A program made the position numbers and the translations under genes. Positions 50,297 through 58,870 of a stretch of 64,000 nucleotides of DNA are shown here, piece by piece. The notes under the pieces were generated by a model, which saw only the letters and a list, made by a program, of their open reading frames with translations, did no database searches and was not told the origin of the DNA. The DNA is from Treponema sp. GTDB lineage: Bacteria; Spirochaetota; Spirochaetia; Treponematales; Breznakiellaceae. Where the stretch lies: positions 1-64,000 of the forward strand of contig WRKT01000004.1 of NCBI GenBank assembly GCA_009777995.1. The letters run 5' to 3'. Positions within the stretch are counted from its first letter, which is position 1. Every line of letters starts with the position of its first letter.

Positions 50297-53200
50297 CGAC
50301 CGTGCTCCTATGCCTTGCTTCCCCAAGACCTGAATCCGGTTGATTTCAAGGGATACAGCCCCGTTGTCAATCATCACCCTGCCATACACAAGCAGGGGCT
50401 GTTGGTCAAAGAGCAGTTTATTGAAGCGCTCATATACATCAGGGAAGATCACTGTTTCGTACATTGCAGTTTCGTCTTCAAGACTTAAGAAGGACATGGT
50501 TAATCCGTCTTTTGTCCACACGTCCTTTTGCGTAACAGGCCAGCCAATCATTTTCACGCTGCGGCCAATATGATTTTCAATGTGCAGAGCTTTGACCCTG
50601 TTCTTTATCGCCAAGACATCATCCTTCCACAGGGCAAGCGGATGAACATTTCTTAGGAAACCAAGGGCACGGTATTCCTCTTTTAGCTTATTTGATAAAT
50701 CGGGAGCCGGAAGTACAGGAACCGGGGTCTGTATGTTTTCAAATAGGCCGGGGGTTCCGCCTCGGATACTGCCTGTGGAACTGCCGCCGGCTCCGCCCCC
50801 GGTACCGGCCTCCCTCCTCATGCCGAGAAGCCTTCGGGCCTGCAAGGGCCTTGGGGTACTTGCATTATTGATGTTTGAAATACTGTCAAACACCCCCGCA
50901 GGGCAAAGCGCTATAATATCATCCCTGCCAAGCCTAACCCTTTCAGAAAAATCTTCAAGGCTTTTATACTCCCCGCCTCTTTCCCTTTCTGCAAAAATCT
51001 GCTTGGCCCCGGATGATGAAAGCCCCTTGATTGACATCAGGCCTATCACAATATCCCGACCCCTGCCATAATAATGCCAATCCGAAACATTGACATCGGG
51101 GCCGACAGTAAAAAGCCCCATGCGGCGGGCCTCTGCAATATAGGCATGCGGCCTATAATACCCCCCCTGATTGGAAAGAACTGCCGCCATAAACTCGGCA
51201 GGGTGATGAACACGCAGATAGGCCGACTGGAAAGAGACCATGGCATAGCTTGCGCTATGGGGTTTGCAAAAAGAATACCCGTCGAAGGAGAGCATCATCT
51301 CCCAAATCTTCTGCACGGTTTCTTCGCTAACTCCGTTCTTCCTGCAGCCTTCGAAGTACTGCTGCTTATAAACTGCAAGCCTTGCTCCCCCGGCTTTCTT
51401 TGCAATCACCTTTCGCAGCTTATCGGCATCAGCCTCGTTAAATCCCGCAAGGGCAACCGCCGTCTTTGAAACATCCTCCTGATAACATAGAATCCCATAA
51501 CTCTCTTGAAGAATCTCTGCGAGCCTTGGGTGGAGGGGCTCCCATTTCCCCCCTTTTAGGCGCCGCACATATTCGTTTATAAACTTATTTGCCGCAGGGC
51601 GTATTATAGAAGAATGTATAACAATATGATGAAAGTCCCCCTTCCCGGTTTTTCTCTGCAACTGCCTCATCGCGGGGCTTTCGATGTAAAACACCCCCAT
51701 GCTGTCACCGCGTGCAAGGGCCTCAATCGTGGGTTTATCGTCAAGGGCCCTGCTTAACCTGCCTTCAAGTTCGTCATCATTTACATTCTTGATAGCATCC
51801 CTTATAACAGCCAAGCTCCGATTCCCAAGCAGATCGATTTTGACGAAGCCTGCCGCCTCGCTCCCTTCCTTTTCCCATGCAATAAGAGGAAAGCCTTCGA
51901 GGGATTTTTCAACCGGCACATAACGGTTTATCGGCCCCGGTGTTACAACAATACCGCCGCAGTGCATTCCGAGCCCTCGGGGCAGGCCTTCAATTTTCTT
52001 TGCAATTTCAAAAATTTCCTGCCATACAGGATCAATACTGATAATTTCTAAATCCTTGCTTTTTAGAGAGAGCTTGCGTTCAAGTCCTGTAATCTCGGCA
52101 TCCCCAAAACCATAGGCCTTTGCCGTCTCCCTTAATGCGGATCGATAACGGAACATATTATGGTTTGCAACCCTGCCGCAATGGCCGGGCCCAAACTTTT
52201 CGATAACTGCCTTGATTAGATCGTCCCGCTCATCCCAGGCGAAGTCTATGTCAATGTCAGGAGGATCAGGACGTGACGGGTTAAGAAAGCGCTCAAAGTA
52301 AAGGTCATGGCGCAACGGGTCCACATTGGTTATCCCAAGGCCGTAAGAGACAATCGATGCCGCCCCTGAGCCGCGCCCGCAGGTACGCGGCGACATGCGG
52401 ACAATATCATCAATTAATAGAAAATACTCGGAGAAACCCATCTGCTTAATAACGCCGAGTTCATATTCGATTCGCCCAACTTCCCTGTCCGCAAGCTCTC
52501 CGTAGCGTATAACATTTCCGTCATAAACCCGCCGGCGCAGTTCATCATCCACTGACGGGGCGGGGTATGAGGGAAAGACCCAGCCCTTAAACAGATCGTT
52601 ATAAGTGCAGAGGGCGGCAATTTCTTCGGTGCCCTTTACGGCAGCAGGCCACGATGAAAGATGGTGCAGATCCTTTGACAGACGCAGAATCCTGTCAGGC
52701 TCGGCAATTTCACCGGGAGCAAGATTCCCGATAGTTTTCAATAGGCTTATAGCGCGTAACACACGGTGAACCGGGAAATCATCTGCTTCGAGGAAAAGGG
52801 AATCGTCAAGAAAGGTAAGGGGGATGTTTAACTTACGGCCGGCACTTACGGCCCTTATGTCAGAAGGCGTAATCGCTGCATAAAGCCGCCGCACCCGCCC
52901 GTTAAGCTCTGCCAAAACAGCCTCATCCGGGGAAGCCAAAACCAGACCCTCGGCATTCTCCCTGATTAGCGGGAGGGGGTTAAACCCCGACTTATCCTTG
53001 ACTCGCTCCCTATTCCGCTCCGATAAAACTTCGCATAATCTGCTATAGCCTGCGCGGTTTTCAATAAAGCAGTACAATACCTTCCGGTCGCTGCCAATCG
53101 TCAAAGCCGCCCCTATAACCGGCCTGATTCCCCTCTCCCTAGTCTCTTCGAGGATCGAATGCACACCATAAAGGCCGTTTAAATCACAGAAGCCTGCAAC

Positions 53201-53299
53201 CTTGACTCCGAATGTTGCGGCGCGATCCAGCAAGGCTCCCGGCTTATGTACTCCATATAAAAACGAGTAGCCGGAAACAAGGCCGAGTCTAGTTTGCAT
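50255..53299 (-). CDS. dnaE2: DNA polymerase III alpha subunit, DnaE2/ImuC type
   Basis: The 1014-aa product is a C-family polymerase. The PHP domain is degenerate: the N terminus reads 'LGLVSGYSFLYGVHKP' where active PHP domains have HxHxxxS. The palm is complete with 'CGRGSGAASIVSYGLGI' and 'PDPPDIDIDF' (about 340), then 'RFLNPSRP' and 'HCGGIVV'. A C-terminal OB fold ('MSFLSLEDETAMYETVIFPDVY') ends the protein. Shorter than replicative DnaE (about 1160 aa) and lacking its tail, it fits the error-prone DnaE2/ImuC group. The ATG at 53299 overlaps the Y-family gene stop by 11 bp, giving translational coupling. Confidence 0.85.
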   Translation of the reverse strand: MQTRLGLVSGYSFLYGVHKPGALLDRAATFGVKVAGFCDLNGLYGVHSILEETRERGIRPVIGAALTIGSDRKVLYCFIENRAGYSRLCEVLSERNRERVKDKSGFNPLPLIRENAEGLVLASPDEAVLAELNGRVRRLYAAITPSDIRAVSAGRKLNIPLTFLDDSLFLEADDFPVHRVLRAISLLKTIGNLAPGEIAEPDRILRLSKDLHHLSSWPAAVKGTEEIAALCTYNDLFKGWVFPSYPAPSVDDELRRRVYDGNVIRYGELADREVGRIEYELGVIKQMGFSEYFLLIDDIVRMSPRTCGRGSGAASIVSYGLGITNVDPLRHDLYFERFLNPSRPDPPDIDIDFAWDERDDLIKAVIEKFGPGHCGRVANHNMFRYRSALRETAKAYGFGDAEITGLERKLSLKSKDLEIISIDPVWQEIFEIAKKIEGLPRGLGMHCGGIVVTPGPINRYVPVEKSLEGFPLIAWEKEGSEAAGFVKIDLLGNRSLAVIRDAIKNVNDDELEGRLSRALDDKPTIEALARGDSMGVFYIESPAMRQLQRKTGKGDFHHIVIHSSIIRPAANKFINEYVRRLKGGKWEPLHPRLAEILQESYGILCYQEDVSKTAVALAGFNEADADKLRKVIAKKAGGARLAVYKQQYFEGCRKNGVSEETVQKIWEMMLSFDGYSFCKPHSASYAMVSFQSAYLRVHHPAEFMAAVLSNQGGYYRPHAYIAEARRMGLFTVGPDVNVSDWHYYGRGRDIVIGLMSIKGLSSSGAKQIFAERERGGEYKSLEDFSERVRLGRDDIIALCPAGVFDSISNINNASTPRPLQARRLLGMRREAGTGGGAGGSSTGSIRGGTPGLFENIQTPVPVLPAPDLSNKLKEEYRALGFLRNVHPLALWKDDVLAIKNRVKALHIENHIGRSVKMIGWPVTQKDVWTKDGLTMSFLSLEDETAMYETVIFPDVYERFNKLLFDQQPLLVYGRVMIDNGAVSLEINRIQVLGKQGIGARSSLYPTGQSLMCNL

Positions 53300-54482
53300 A
53301 GGAGGCTTGCCCGCCCTGCATTGCCGAGGCCGCAAGGACGAGGGCCCTTGTTATCTTTCCTGCGCCGTAACGGTTCTGTATCTTGTCTATGGCCTTTTGC
53401 AGATTGCGATTTGTGATTTCCTCTTCCGGCTCAAAGAGATCAGGTTGATAGGAGAGGGGTTGCAGCTCCTCAAAGCTAAGACCTATTGAGCGTATGCGAA
53501 TTCTGCGGGTAATTTGCTTTTCGAGTATCGCATAACAGGCCGCAATTATTTCCTTGTCAAGGACAAAGAGCCCCTTGGTTTTTCGGAAGCCCTGCAGCAT
53601 AACGCCGTCACTGTAGAGCACCCCAAGCCGGACACTTTTCATTCCGAGTTTTTCGTTCCTCATCTTTAGGCCGCCGCTTTCGGCGAGGGCCCTTATTGCG
53701 CCCTTGATTGCAATCTCTTCTATTGTGTCTTCCTTAAAGTCGGCCTGACTTTTTATGCGCCTTGCACCGCCTTCAACGCAGGTATTATCGATCCCAAGGG
53801 CCATGTTCCGAAGAAGAGGCCCTTTCTTGCCGAAGAGGGCAACGACCTCGCTGTCCGAGAGGCGGGCGATTTCACCGATTTCCCTAATGCCGGTAACGGT
53901 GGCAGTCCGCAAAAGCCCGGGCCCCATGCCGGGCAGAATCCGTATATCCTGATGATCAAAAAACTCGGCCTCTATTCCCGCCTGCACTTGAATGAGGCCG
54001 ACAGGTCTTATCGCGCGAGTTGCCACCTTGGACACCAGCTTATTTGAGGCCACTGCCGCGGAGGGTTTTATTTCAGTCTTTCCAAGAATGTCTTTTAAGA
54101 CGCGGCTTGAGCAGTCGACCGGCGGGCCGAAGATCCCGGTGGTGCCCGTGATATCAAGGTAGAGATTTCCCCCATTATCGTTTTCCCATACGGGGGCATA
54201 ACGGGATGCAAGCGCCTCGAGTTCCCTATTCATCGCCTCATAGGCTCTTGGGTCTGGTTCGAGCACGGTAAGATCCTTCACCTGCCTTTCGGCAGCAGCA
54301 AGGGCCATGCCGGGACTGAGCCCCTGCCTGATTGCCTCGGGCGAGCAGCAGAGGGCCAAAGACCGCCCCCCGCCGCCGCCTGCAATAACATAGGGCCGCC
54401 CTCGGAGGCTTTTATCTTTTACGGCGGCAACAGCCGTCTTAAAGCCAATAATGTTAAGATGGCAAACTGTCCGCTCCCCCAT
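53289..54482 (-). CDS. Y-family polymerase-like protein lacking catalytic acids (ImuB-like)
   Basis: The 397-aa product aligns along the DinB/ImuB fold. 'CHLNIIGFKTAV' stands where active enzymes have HVDMDCFFAAV, so the first catalytic Asp is Asn and the next is Ile. 'NGGNLYLDITG' stands for SLDEAYLDVT, so both catalytic Asp and Glu are lost. 'LPGMGPGLLRTATVTGIREIGEIARL' (helix-hairpin-helix) and the little-finger domain remain. A C-terminal 'QPDLFEPEEE' could be a clamp-binding motif. Loss of the acids is the known state of ImuB, the adaptor that brings DnaE2 to the beta clamp. The gene sits between DUF72 and the DnaE2-type polymerase genes with overlaps on both sides. Confidence 0.82.
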   Translation of the reverse strand: MGERTVCHLNIIGFKTAVAAVKDKSLRGRPYVIAGGGGGRSLALCCSPEAIRQGLSPGMALAAAERQVKDLTVLEPDPRAYEAMNRELEALASRYAPVWENDNGGNLYLDITGTTGIFGPPVDCSSRVLKDILGKTEIKPSAAVASNKLVSKVATRAIRPVGLIQVQAGIEAEFFDHQDIRILPGMGPGLLRTATVTGIREIGEIARLSDSEVVALFGKKGPLLRNMALGIDNTCVEGGARRIKSQADFKEDTIEEIAIKGAIRALAESGGLKMRNEKLGMKSVRLGVLYSDGVMLQGFRKTKGLFVLDKEIIAACYAILEKQITRRIRIRSIGLSFEELQPLSYQPDLFEPEEEITNRNLQKAIDKIQNRYGAGKITRALVLAASAMQGGQASYAN

Positions 54483-55296
54483 CCTGCACTTCCTTCCCCT
54501 CCGCTTTCAGAATCCCCAACTTTATCAATAACTTCCTTAGGGTCTGCGCGTTTCTTACAGCTTTCCCAAAGGGATGATTGTTAAAATAGACCAAAATCCG
54601 CTGCGCCTGCTCTGTAACCCGCTCAATCCGCCCCGCAATGGCCTCAACCTCGCTGTCCGTGTACAAATAATCGTAGCGGGCATGCTCATCCTTCCCCCAC
54701 CAGGCCTCTTTATTCCGCCCATGCAGGCGGATATAGGCCACAGGAGCCGTAACCACGTCCATTGTGGGCGGAAGACCCTTCAAATCGGGCATATCAAGGG
54801 AAACCAGCGGCACTCCACGGCTTTTCATGCCGTCAATGACCTTCCCGATGCACCAATCGGCCCCCCTGAACTCCACTGCCGAAGGAATCCCCTTGAAATA
54901 ATCAAGCAATTCCCCAAGATATCGCCTGTTTTCGGTGGTATAGTGGAAAGAATAGGGGAACTGGAAAAGAACCGCCTCAAGCCTCCCCGCCTCCAGCATG
55001 GGCTCGATGGCTTTTATGTATGTCTTTGCCTCGGCCTCCCACTGCCCTGAATCCACCTCGTGGGTCAGCGACCTATGGGCCTTAATCGAGAAAGTGAGGC
55101 CCGGCCCCGCATCAAGAAGCATCTTCGCCAGGTTTTGGGCATCCGGCATCCTATAGTAGGAGAAGTTGAGTTCCACCGTCGGGAAAAGCCCCGCATAGCA
55201 GGCAAGATAGTCCTTCTGCTTAGTCCCCTCAGGGTATACCGGCCCCACCCATTCCTTATACGAGTACCCGCTTGTTCCAATGAGAATGTCGATCAT
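54454..55296 (-). CDS. DUF72 (YecE-like) protein
   Basis: The 280-aa product is a TIM-barrel-like DUF72 protein: 'ILIGTSGYSYKEWVGPVYPEGTKQKDYLACYA' at the start, 'VELNFSYYRMPD', 'FSIKAHRSLTHE', 'LFQFPYSFHYT', 'AVEFRGADW' and 'YIRLHGRNKEAWWG', ending in 'ILVYFNNHPFGKAVRNAQTLRKLL'. No proven biochemical activity is known for the family. It overlaps the ImuB-like gene by 29 bp and is the first gene of this operon, with a strong promoter directly before the start codon. Confidence 0.92.
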   Translation of the reverse strand: MIDILIGTSGYSYKEWVGPVYPEGTKQKDYLACYAGLFPTVELNFSYYRMPDAQNLAKMLLDAGPGLTFSIKAHRSLTHEVDSGQWEAEAKTYIKAIEPMLEAGRLEAVLFQFPYSFHYTTENRRYLGELLDYFKGIPSAVEFRGADWCIGKVIDGMKSRGVPLVSLDMPDLKGLPPTMDVVTAPVAYIRLHGRNKEAWWGKDEHARYDYLYTDSEVEAIAGRIERVTEQAQRILVYFNNHPFGKAVRNAQTLRKLLIKLGILKAEGKEVQDGGADSLPS

Positions 55297-55303
55297 ATTA
55301 TAT

Positions 55304-55331
55304 ACTATACACTTGTTTAGTTATTTGTCAA
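55304..55331 (-). promoter_or_regulatory. Consensus promoter of the DUF72/ImuB-like/DnaE2 operon, leaderless
   Basis: On the minus strand TTGACA (55331-55326) and TATAGT (55309-55304) are 16 bp apart. Only 7 bases separate the -10 box from the ATG (55296), so transcription should begin at or within 1-2 bases of the start codon. No ribosome binding site is possible. Confidence 0.75.
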
Positions 55332-55361
55332 TTAATTTGTATTTTACGATAACAAAACAAA

Positions 55362-55700
55362 CTACCATGACTTCCAAAGATCAGGGACATATCCTACCGT
55401 CGCTTTCCCACCATTCCGTACAATAGGTGTCTTGAACATGGCCGGATTAGACAGAAGCTTTTCTTCAATATCATTTTCCAAAGCCAGATGGCTAATATAG
55501 TTATTTTCATATTCTTTTGAATTCTTATCAATTAATGGTTCCATCCCGCCGACAGCCGTTTTTACACTCAGGTATTCACCTTTGCTCATGCCATATTTTA
55601 CAATATCTATGCTTTGGTATTTTATACCCCTTTCCTTAAAATACCTCTCTGCTTTTTTAGTATCAAAACACTTAGGTTTCCCAAATATCTGTATGTTCAT
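55362..55700 (-). CDS. ArsC/Spx-type thioredoxin-fold protein
   Basis: The 112-aa product belongs to the ArsC family: 'IFGKPKCFDTKKAERYFKERGIKYQSIDI' with a single Cys11 in the CxxxxR/K region, and 'AMFKTPIVRNGGKATVGY' near the end, matching the conserved 'likRPiv' segment with Lys-Thr-Pro in place of Arg-Pro. Lacking CxxC it is not a Spx redox switch. It may be an arsenate-reductase-like glutaredoxin partner or the YffB/YfjU-type of unknown role. No ars genes are adjacent. Confidence 0.8.
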   Translation of the reverse strand: MNIQIFGKPKCFDTKKAERYFKERGIKYQSIDIVKYGMSKGEYLSVKTAVGGMEPLIDKNSKEYENNYISHLALENDIEEKLLSNPAMFKTPIVRNGGKATVGYVPDLWKSW

Positions 55701-55792
55701 AATCTTATTTTACCGGAAAAAGAGATAAGCAATAAGCAGAGAGTAACTTGTGACGGTGCATCAAATCTGCTATTCTTATTAAAGGAAGGTTA

Positions 55793-56041
55793 ATGATGAC
55801 TCTTGAACACTTTGATCGCATCACTCAAGATCCTGATGTAATGGGCGGTAAACCTTGTATTCGTGGTATGCGTCTTACAGTTGGCAGGATTCTATCCCAG
55901 ATTGGAGCCGGAGAAACGATTGAGGAATTATTGATTGATTATCCATATCTGGAACGAGAGGACATCCTGCAATCATTGCAATATGCTGCTTGGCTTGCTC
56001 AAGGTTATGAATTTGCATATACTTCCATTTTCTCTACCTGA
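55793..56041 (+). CDS. DUF433 protein (possible antitoxin)
   Basis: The 82-aa product carries the DUF433 signature 'RITQDPDVMGGKPCIRGMRLTVGRILSQIGAGETIEELLIDYPYLEREDILQSLQYAAWLA'. It is a helix-turn-helix-type fold usually encoded directly before a DUF5615 PIN-like toxin. Here no DUF5615 gene follows; the next gene is a GNAT acetyltransferase 33 bp downstream. The start could be ATG 55793 or 55796; GGAAGG is just upstream. The function is predicted as antitoxin by family only. Confidence 0.88.
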   Translation: MMTLEHFDRITQDPDVMGGKPCIRGMRLTVGRILSQIGAGETIEELLIDYPYLEREDILQSLQYAAWLAQGYEFAYTSIFST

Positions 56042-56074
56042 AAGGAAGGAGACATAATAACTGAGTAAACAAGA

Positions 56075-56545
56075 ATGAAGTACACAATCACCGAGATCAC
56101 AGACAGCTCAAAGAAAAGCGAATATGCAAATAAGATCCTTCGGAGCCTGCCGGAATGGTTCGGCATTGAAGAAAGTTTGATAGAATATGTAAACACTGTG
56201 AGTCAGTATCCCTTTATCGCGGCCTTTGACAATGAAGACTGCATAGGATTCTTTTCCGGTAAAATACACTATAACAGAACAGGGGATATTTACGTTTGCG
56301 GCATTGATCCCAATTATCAGGGGAAAGGGATTGGGACATTACTGTATAGAGAGTTGGAAAATTACTTCCTAAAAAATAAATGCGAGTATGTAATCGTAAA
56401 AACGCTAAGCGAAATTGCCCAAGATGAAAACTACGCAATGACGAAAAAGTTCTATATTAAAATAGGCTTTAAGGAGCTGATTACTTTGACAGAGATGTGG
56501 GACCATAATAACCCCTGCTTGATAATGATAAAAAAGATATCTTAA
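56075..56545 (+). CDS. GNAT family N-acetyltransferase
   Basis: The 156-aa product has the GNAT fold. 'DIYVCGIDPNYQGKGIGTLLYRELENYFLKNKCEYVIVKTL' contains the acetyl-CoA pyrophosphate loop Q/RxxGxG/A ('YQGKGIGT', about 87-94). The C-terminal 'FYIKIGFKELITLTEMW' is the usual last helix and strand. The substrate is unknown. It follows the DUF433 gene and ends with a 4-bp overlap with the convergent unknown gene. A GNAT toxin paired with the DUF433 protein is a possibility, but GNAT toxins normally pair with ribbon-helix-helix proteins. Confidence 0.88.
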   Translation: MKYTITEITDSSKKSEYANKILRSLPEWFGIEESLIEYVNTVSQYPFIAAFDNEDCIGFFSGKIHYNRTGDIYVCGIDPNYQGKGIGTLLYRELENYFLKNKCEYVIVKTLSEIAQDENYAMTKKFYIKIGFKELITLTEMWDHNNPCLIMIKKIS

Positions 56546-56817
56546 TAAATCCTGTCAGCTTCATCAATAGTAGAATGAAGCCTAACTTCATTCTTAATTA
56601 TTTTTTTCTCATCTATATCGTAAGTAACTTCCCACAAATATACATCTAATCCTTCTTCTTTAGCTCCTTTACAAACTGCTTCTTCATAATTATACTCATT
56701 TGCCATTATAGGATTGTCAGTAAACCATTTACCGGAACCTTTACTATCATACTCATCATAAGCTAGTAGCTCCATTTCATTTTTGCCTAATAAATAAACC
56801 AGCTTTGTTCTTTTCAT
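56542..56817 (-). CDS. Unknown small protein
   Basis: The 91-aa product is acidic and without a signal peptide or membrane segment. Its pattern ('KLVYLLGKNEMELLAYDEYDSKGSGKWFTDNPIMANEYNYEEAVCKGAKEEGLDVYLWEVTYDIDEKKIIKNEV') suggests an alpha/beta fold with a possible recognition role. I recognise no family. It is convergent with the GNAT gene. Codon use is similar to its neighbours. A ribosome binding site is not clear, so the start is uncertain. Confidence 0.5.
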   Translation of the reverse strand: MKRTKLVYLLGKNEMELLAYDEYDSKGSGKWFTDNPIMANEYNYEEAVCKGAKEEGLDVYLWEVTYDIDEKKIIKNEVRLHSTIDEADRIY

Positions 56818-56894
56818 TCATCTATTTCACAGCAAACAGAACGGCTTGTCAAGAGGAGTTCAGCCTGATACTATCTTTACAAAGCATTTTCAGC

Positions 56895-57218
56895 TTAACA
56901 TTTCTTCATCTTCAAGATATCAATCATTTCTGTTACAATATCTTGAACAGTTAAAGCATTCATCAAATGATCTTGACCGTGCACCATTAATAAGTCAACT
57001 TCTACAGGATCGGGGGTATCTTCATCCATTTCACCATGTAATAAAGTAGTCTGGAACTGGTGTGCAGCCTGGATTGATTTATGACTCTCTTCCATTAGTT
57101 TCCGCGCAGATTCAAAATCGCCTGTTTTTGCACTGCGCAGAGCCTCTATTGCTTTGGAACGTGCATCGCCTCCATTAACAATTAAGTTCATTACCACATC
57201 TTCTGCCGAGACCTTCAT
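56895..57218 (-). CDS. PTS lactose/cellobiose-type IIA component
   Basis: The 107-aa product is a three-helix-bundle IIA of the lactose/cellobiose family. The phosphorylated His is His80 in 'LLMVHGQDHLMNALT', and the conserved metal-binding Asp follows in the same motif. 'IVNGGDARSKAIEALRSAKTGDFESARKLMEES' is the usual N-terminal half. It accepts phosphate from HPr and passes it to IIB. It is the last gene of the operon, 4 bp after the Enzyme I gene. Confidence 0.95.
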   Translation of the reverse strand: MKVSAEDVVMNLIVNGGDARSKAIEALRSAKTGDFESARKLMEESHKSIQAAHQFQTTLLHGEMDEDTPDPVEVDLLMVHGQDHLMNALTVQDIVTEMIDILKMKKC

Positions 57219-57222
57219 ACTC

Positions 57223-58842
57223 CTACCCCTCTAAATTTGTTTCTCTTATCTTTTGACGCAACGGAAGAACAAGATTTGGAGAAACACTTAATTCATCTAT
57301 TCCCATTGACAGAAAGGTTTCTGTTAGAGATAAATCTGAAGCAAGTTCTCCGCAAATGCCAACCCAGCATCCATTACGATGCCCTGAATCTATGGTCATT
57401 TCTATCATTCTTATGATTGCAGGATGATGAGAATCGTAAAAAGGTTCTAGTTTTTGATTTTGTCTGTCGATTGCCAGAGTGTACTGTGTTAAATCATTTG
57501 TTCCAATGCTGAAAAAATCTACCTCTTTAGCAAGTTCATCCGCTATCATTACAGCAGCAGGGGTCTCTATCATAATACCAATTTCAATATCGGCAAGAAC
57601 AAAACCAGAAGAAATTAATTTTACCTTGCATTCTTCAAGTATCCTTTTCGCATCTCGAAGCTCATTTAAACTGATTATCATCGGAAACATCACTGCTATT
57701 TTACCATATACAGAAGCACGAAGTATTGCTCTTAACTGGGTACGAAAAATATCTTCCTGTGTTAGGCATATACGTATTGCCCTATACCCAAGAGCAGGAT
57801 TTTCTTCCTTATCCAAACCAAGATAGCTTACTTGCTTATCCGCGCCAATATCTAAAGTACGTATTATGACCTTTTTTCCACCCATAATTTCTGCAATGCT
57901 TTTATATATTGTAAATTGCTCTTCTTCTGTAGGCAAACGACCAGTTTCAAGATAAAGGAACTCCGTTCTAAAGAGGCCGATACCTTCAGCACCATTTTGA
58001 GCAGCTAGCTTTACATCATACTCGTTACCTGCATTCGCAAATATTTCGATCTCTTTGCCATCAATAGTAATACTTGGCAACAAGATTAACTTTTTCTGCG
58101 CCTTGCGTTCATCCTCAGCTTTTTTTCTAAGAATTTGTAGTTTATCCATTGTGCCAATATCAGGTTCAATATATAAAATGCCATCATATCCATTAATCGC
58201 ACCTGTTAGTCCATTCCATGATTCTTCAATTTTCACACCAACAAGGGCAGGTATCCCTATTGTCCTGGCTAAAATTGCAGTATGGCTGTTTACAGAGCCA
58301 CCTTTTGTTATAAAACCCAATAGAAAATTTTTATTCATTCTTACAGTTTCACTAGGTGTAAGGTCATCTGCATATATAATAACAGGCTCTGTTAGTTCTT
58401 GCTGACTCTTGGCTCCGCTTAGTATTCTGATGAGACATCTTGAAATATCTTTAATATCAGCAGCCCTAGCCTGCATATATTCATCATCCATTGAAGTAAA
58501 CATTTCTTCAAATTCTATGCCTGTTTTATATACTGAATATTCTGCGTTATACCTTTCTTCATTAATATTAATTTTAATTGAATCTAAAAAATCATCATCT
58601 TCAAGCAGCATCTCGTGTATTTCGAAGATGGATGCTTCTTCTTCGCTTGTTAGTTCAAGTGCTTTATTATAAAGACCCTTCATCTCCTGCTTTGCTATAA
58701 TTAAAGCATTCTCTATACGAAGAAACTCCTCCTCTGTATTTTCGACAATTTCCATTTTTATTATTTCATTTAAATTCCGAAAATGATATAATTTTCCGAT
58801 AGCAATGCCATTAAAAACAGATTTACCGGATACACTTCTCAT
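57223..58842 (-). CDS. ptsI: PTS Enzyme I (phosphoenolpyruvate-protein phosphotransferase)
   Basis: The 539-aa product has the phospho-His motif 'GGSVNSHTAILARTIGIPALVG' (about 180-200), the linker and a C-terminal barrel with 'GIGLFRTEFLYLETGRLPTEEEQF', 'RTLDIGADK', 'MIETPAAVMIADELAKEVDFFSIGTNDLTQYTLAIDRQN' and the catalytic Cys in 'VGICGELASD'. It is complete, so it should transfer phosphate from phosphoenolpyruvate to HPr. It is slightly shorter than E. coli EI (575 aa). It lies 28 bp downstream of the HPr gene. Having ptsH and ptsI inside a sugar operon is unusual. Confidence 0.96.
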   Translation of the reverse strand: MRSVSGKSVFNGIAIGKLYHFRNLNEIIKMEIVENTEEEFLRIENALIIAKQEMKGLYNKALELTSEEEASIFEIHEMLLEDDDFLDSIKININEERYNAEYSVYKTGIEFEEMFTSMDDEYMQARAADIKDISRCLIRILSGAKSQQELTEPVIIYADDLTPSETVRMNKNFLLGFITKGGSVNSHTAILARTIGIPALVGVKIEESWNGLTGAINGYDGILYIEPDIGTMDKLQILRKKAEDERKAQKKLILLPSITIDGKEIEIFANAGNEYDVKLAAQNGAEGIGLFRTEFLYLETGRLPTEEEQFTIYKSIAEIMGGKKVIIRTLDIGADKQVSYLGLDKEENPALGYRAIRICLTQEDIFRTQLRAILRASVYGKIAVMFPMIISLNELRDAKRILEECKVKLISSGFVLADIEIGIMIETPAAVMIADELAKEVDFFSIGTNDLTQYTLAIDRQNQKLEPFYDSHHPAIIRMIEMTIDSGHRNGCWVGICGELASDLSLTETFLSMGIDELSVSPNLVLPLRQKIRETNLEG

Positions 58843-58870
58843 TCTTTCACCTCAAGGTTTCCAATGGTCT

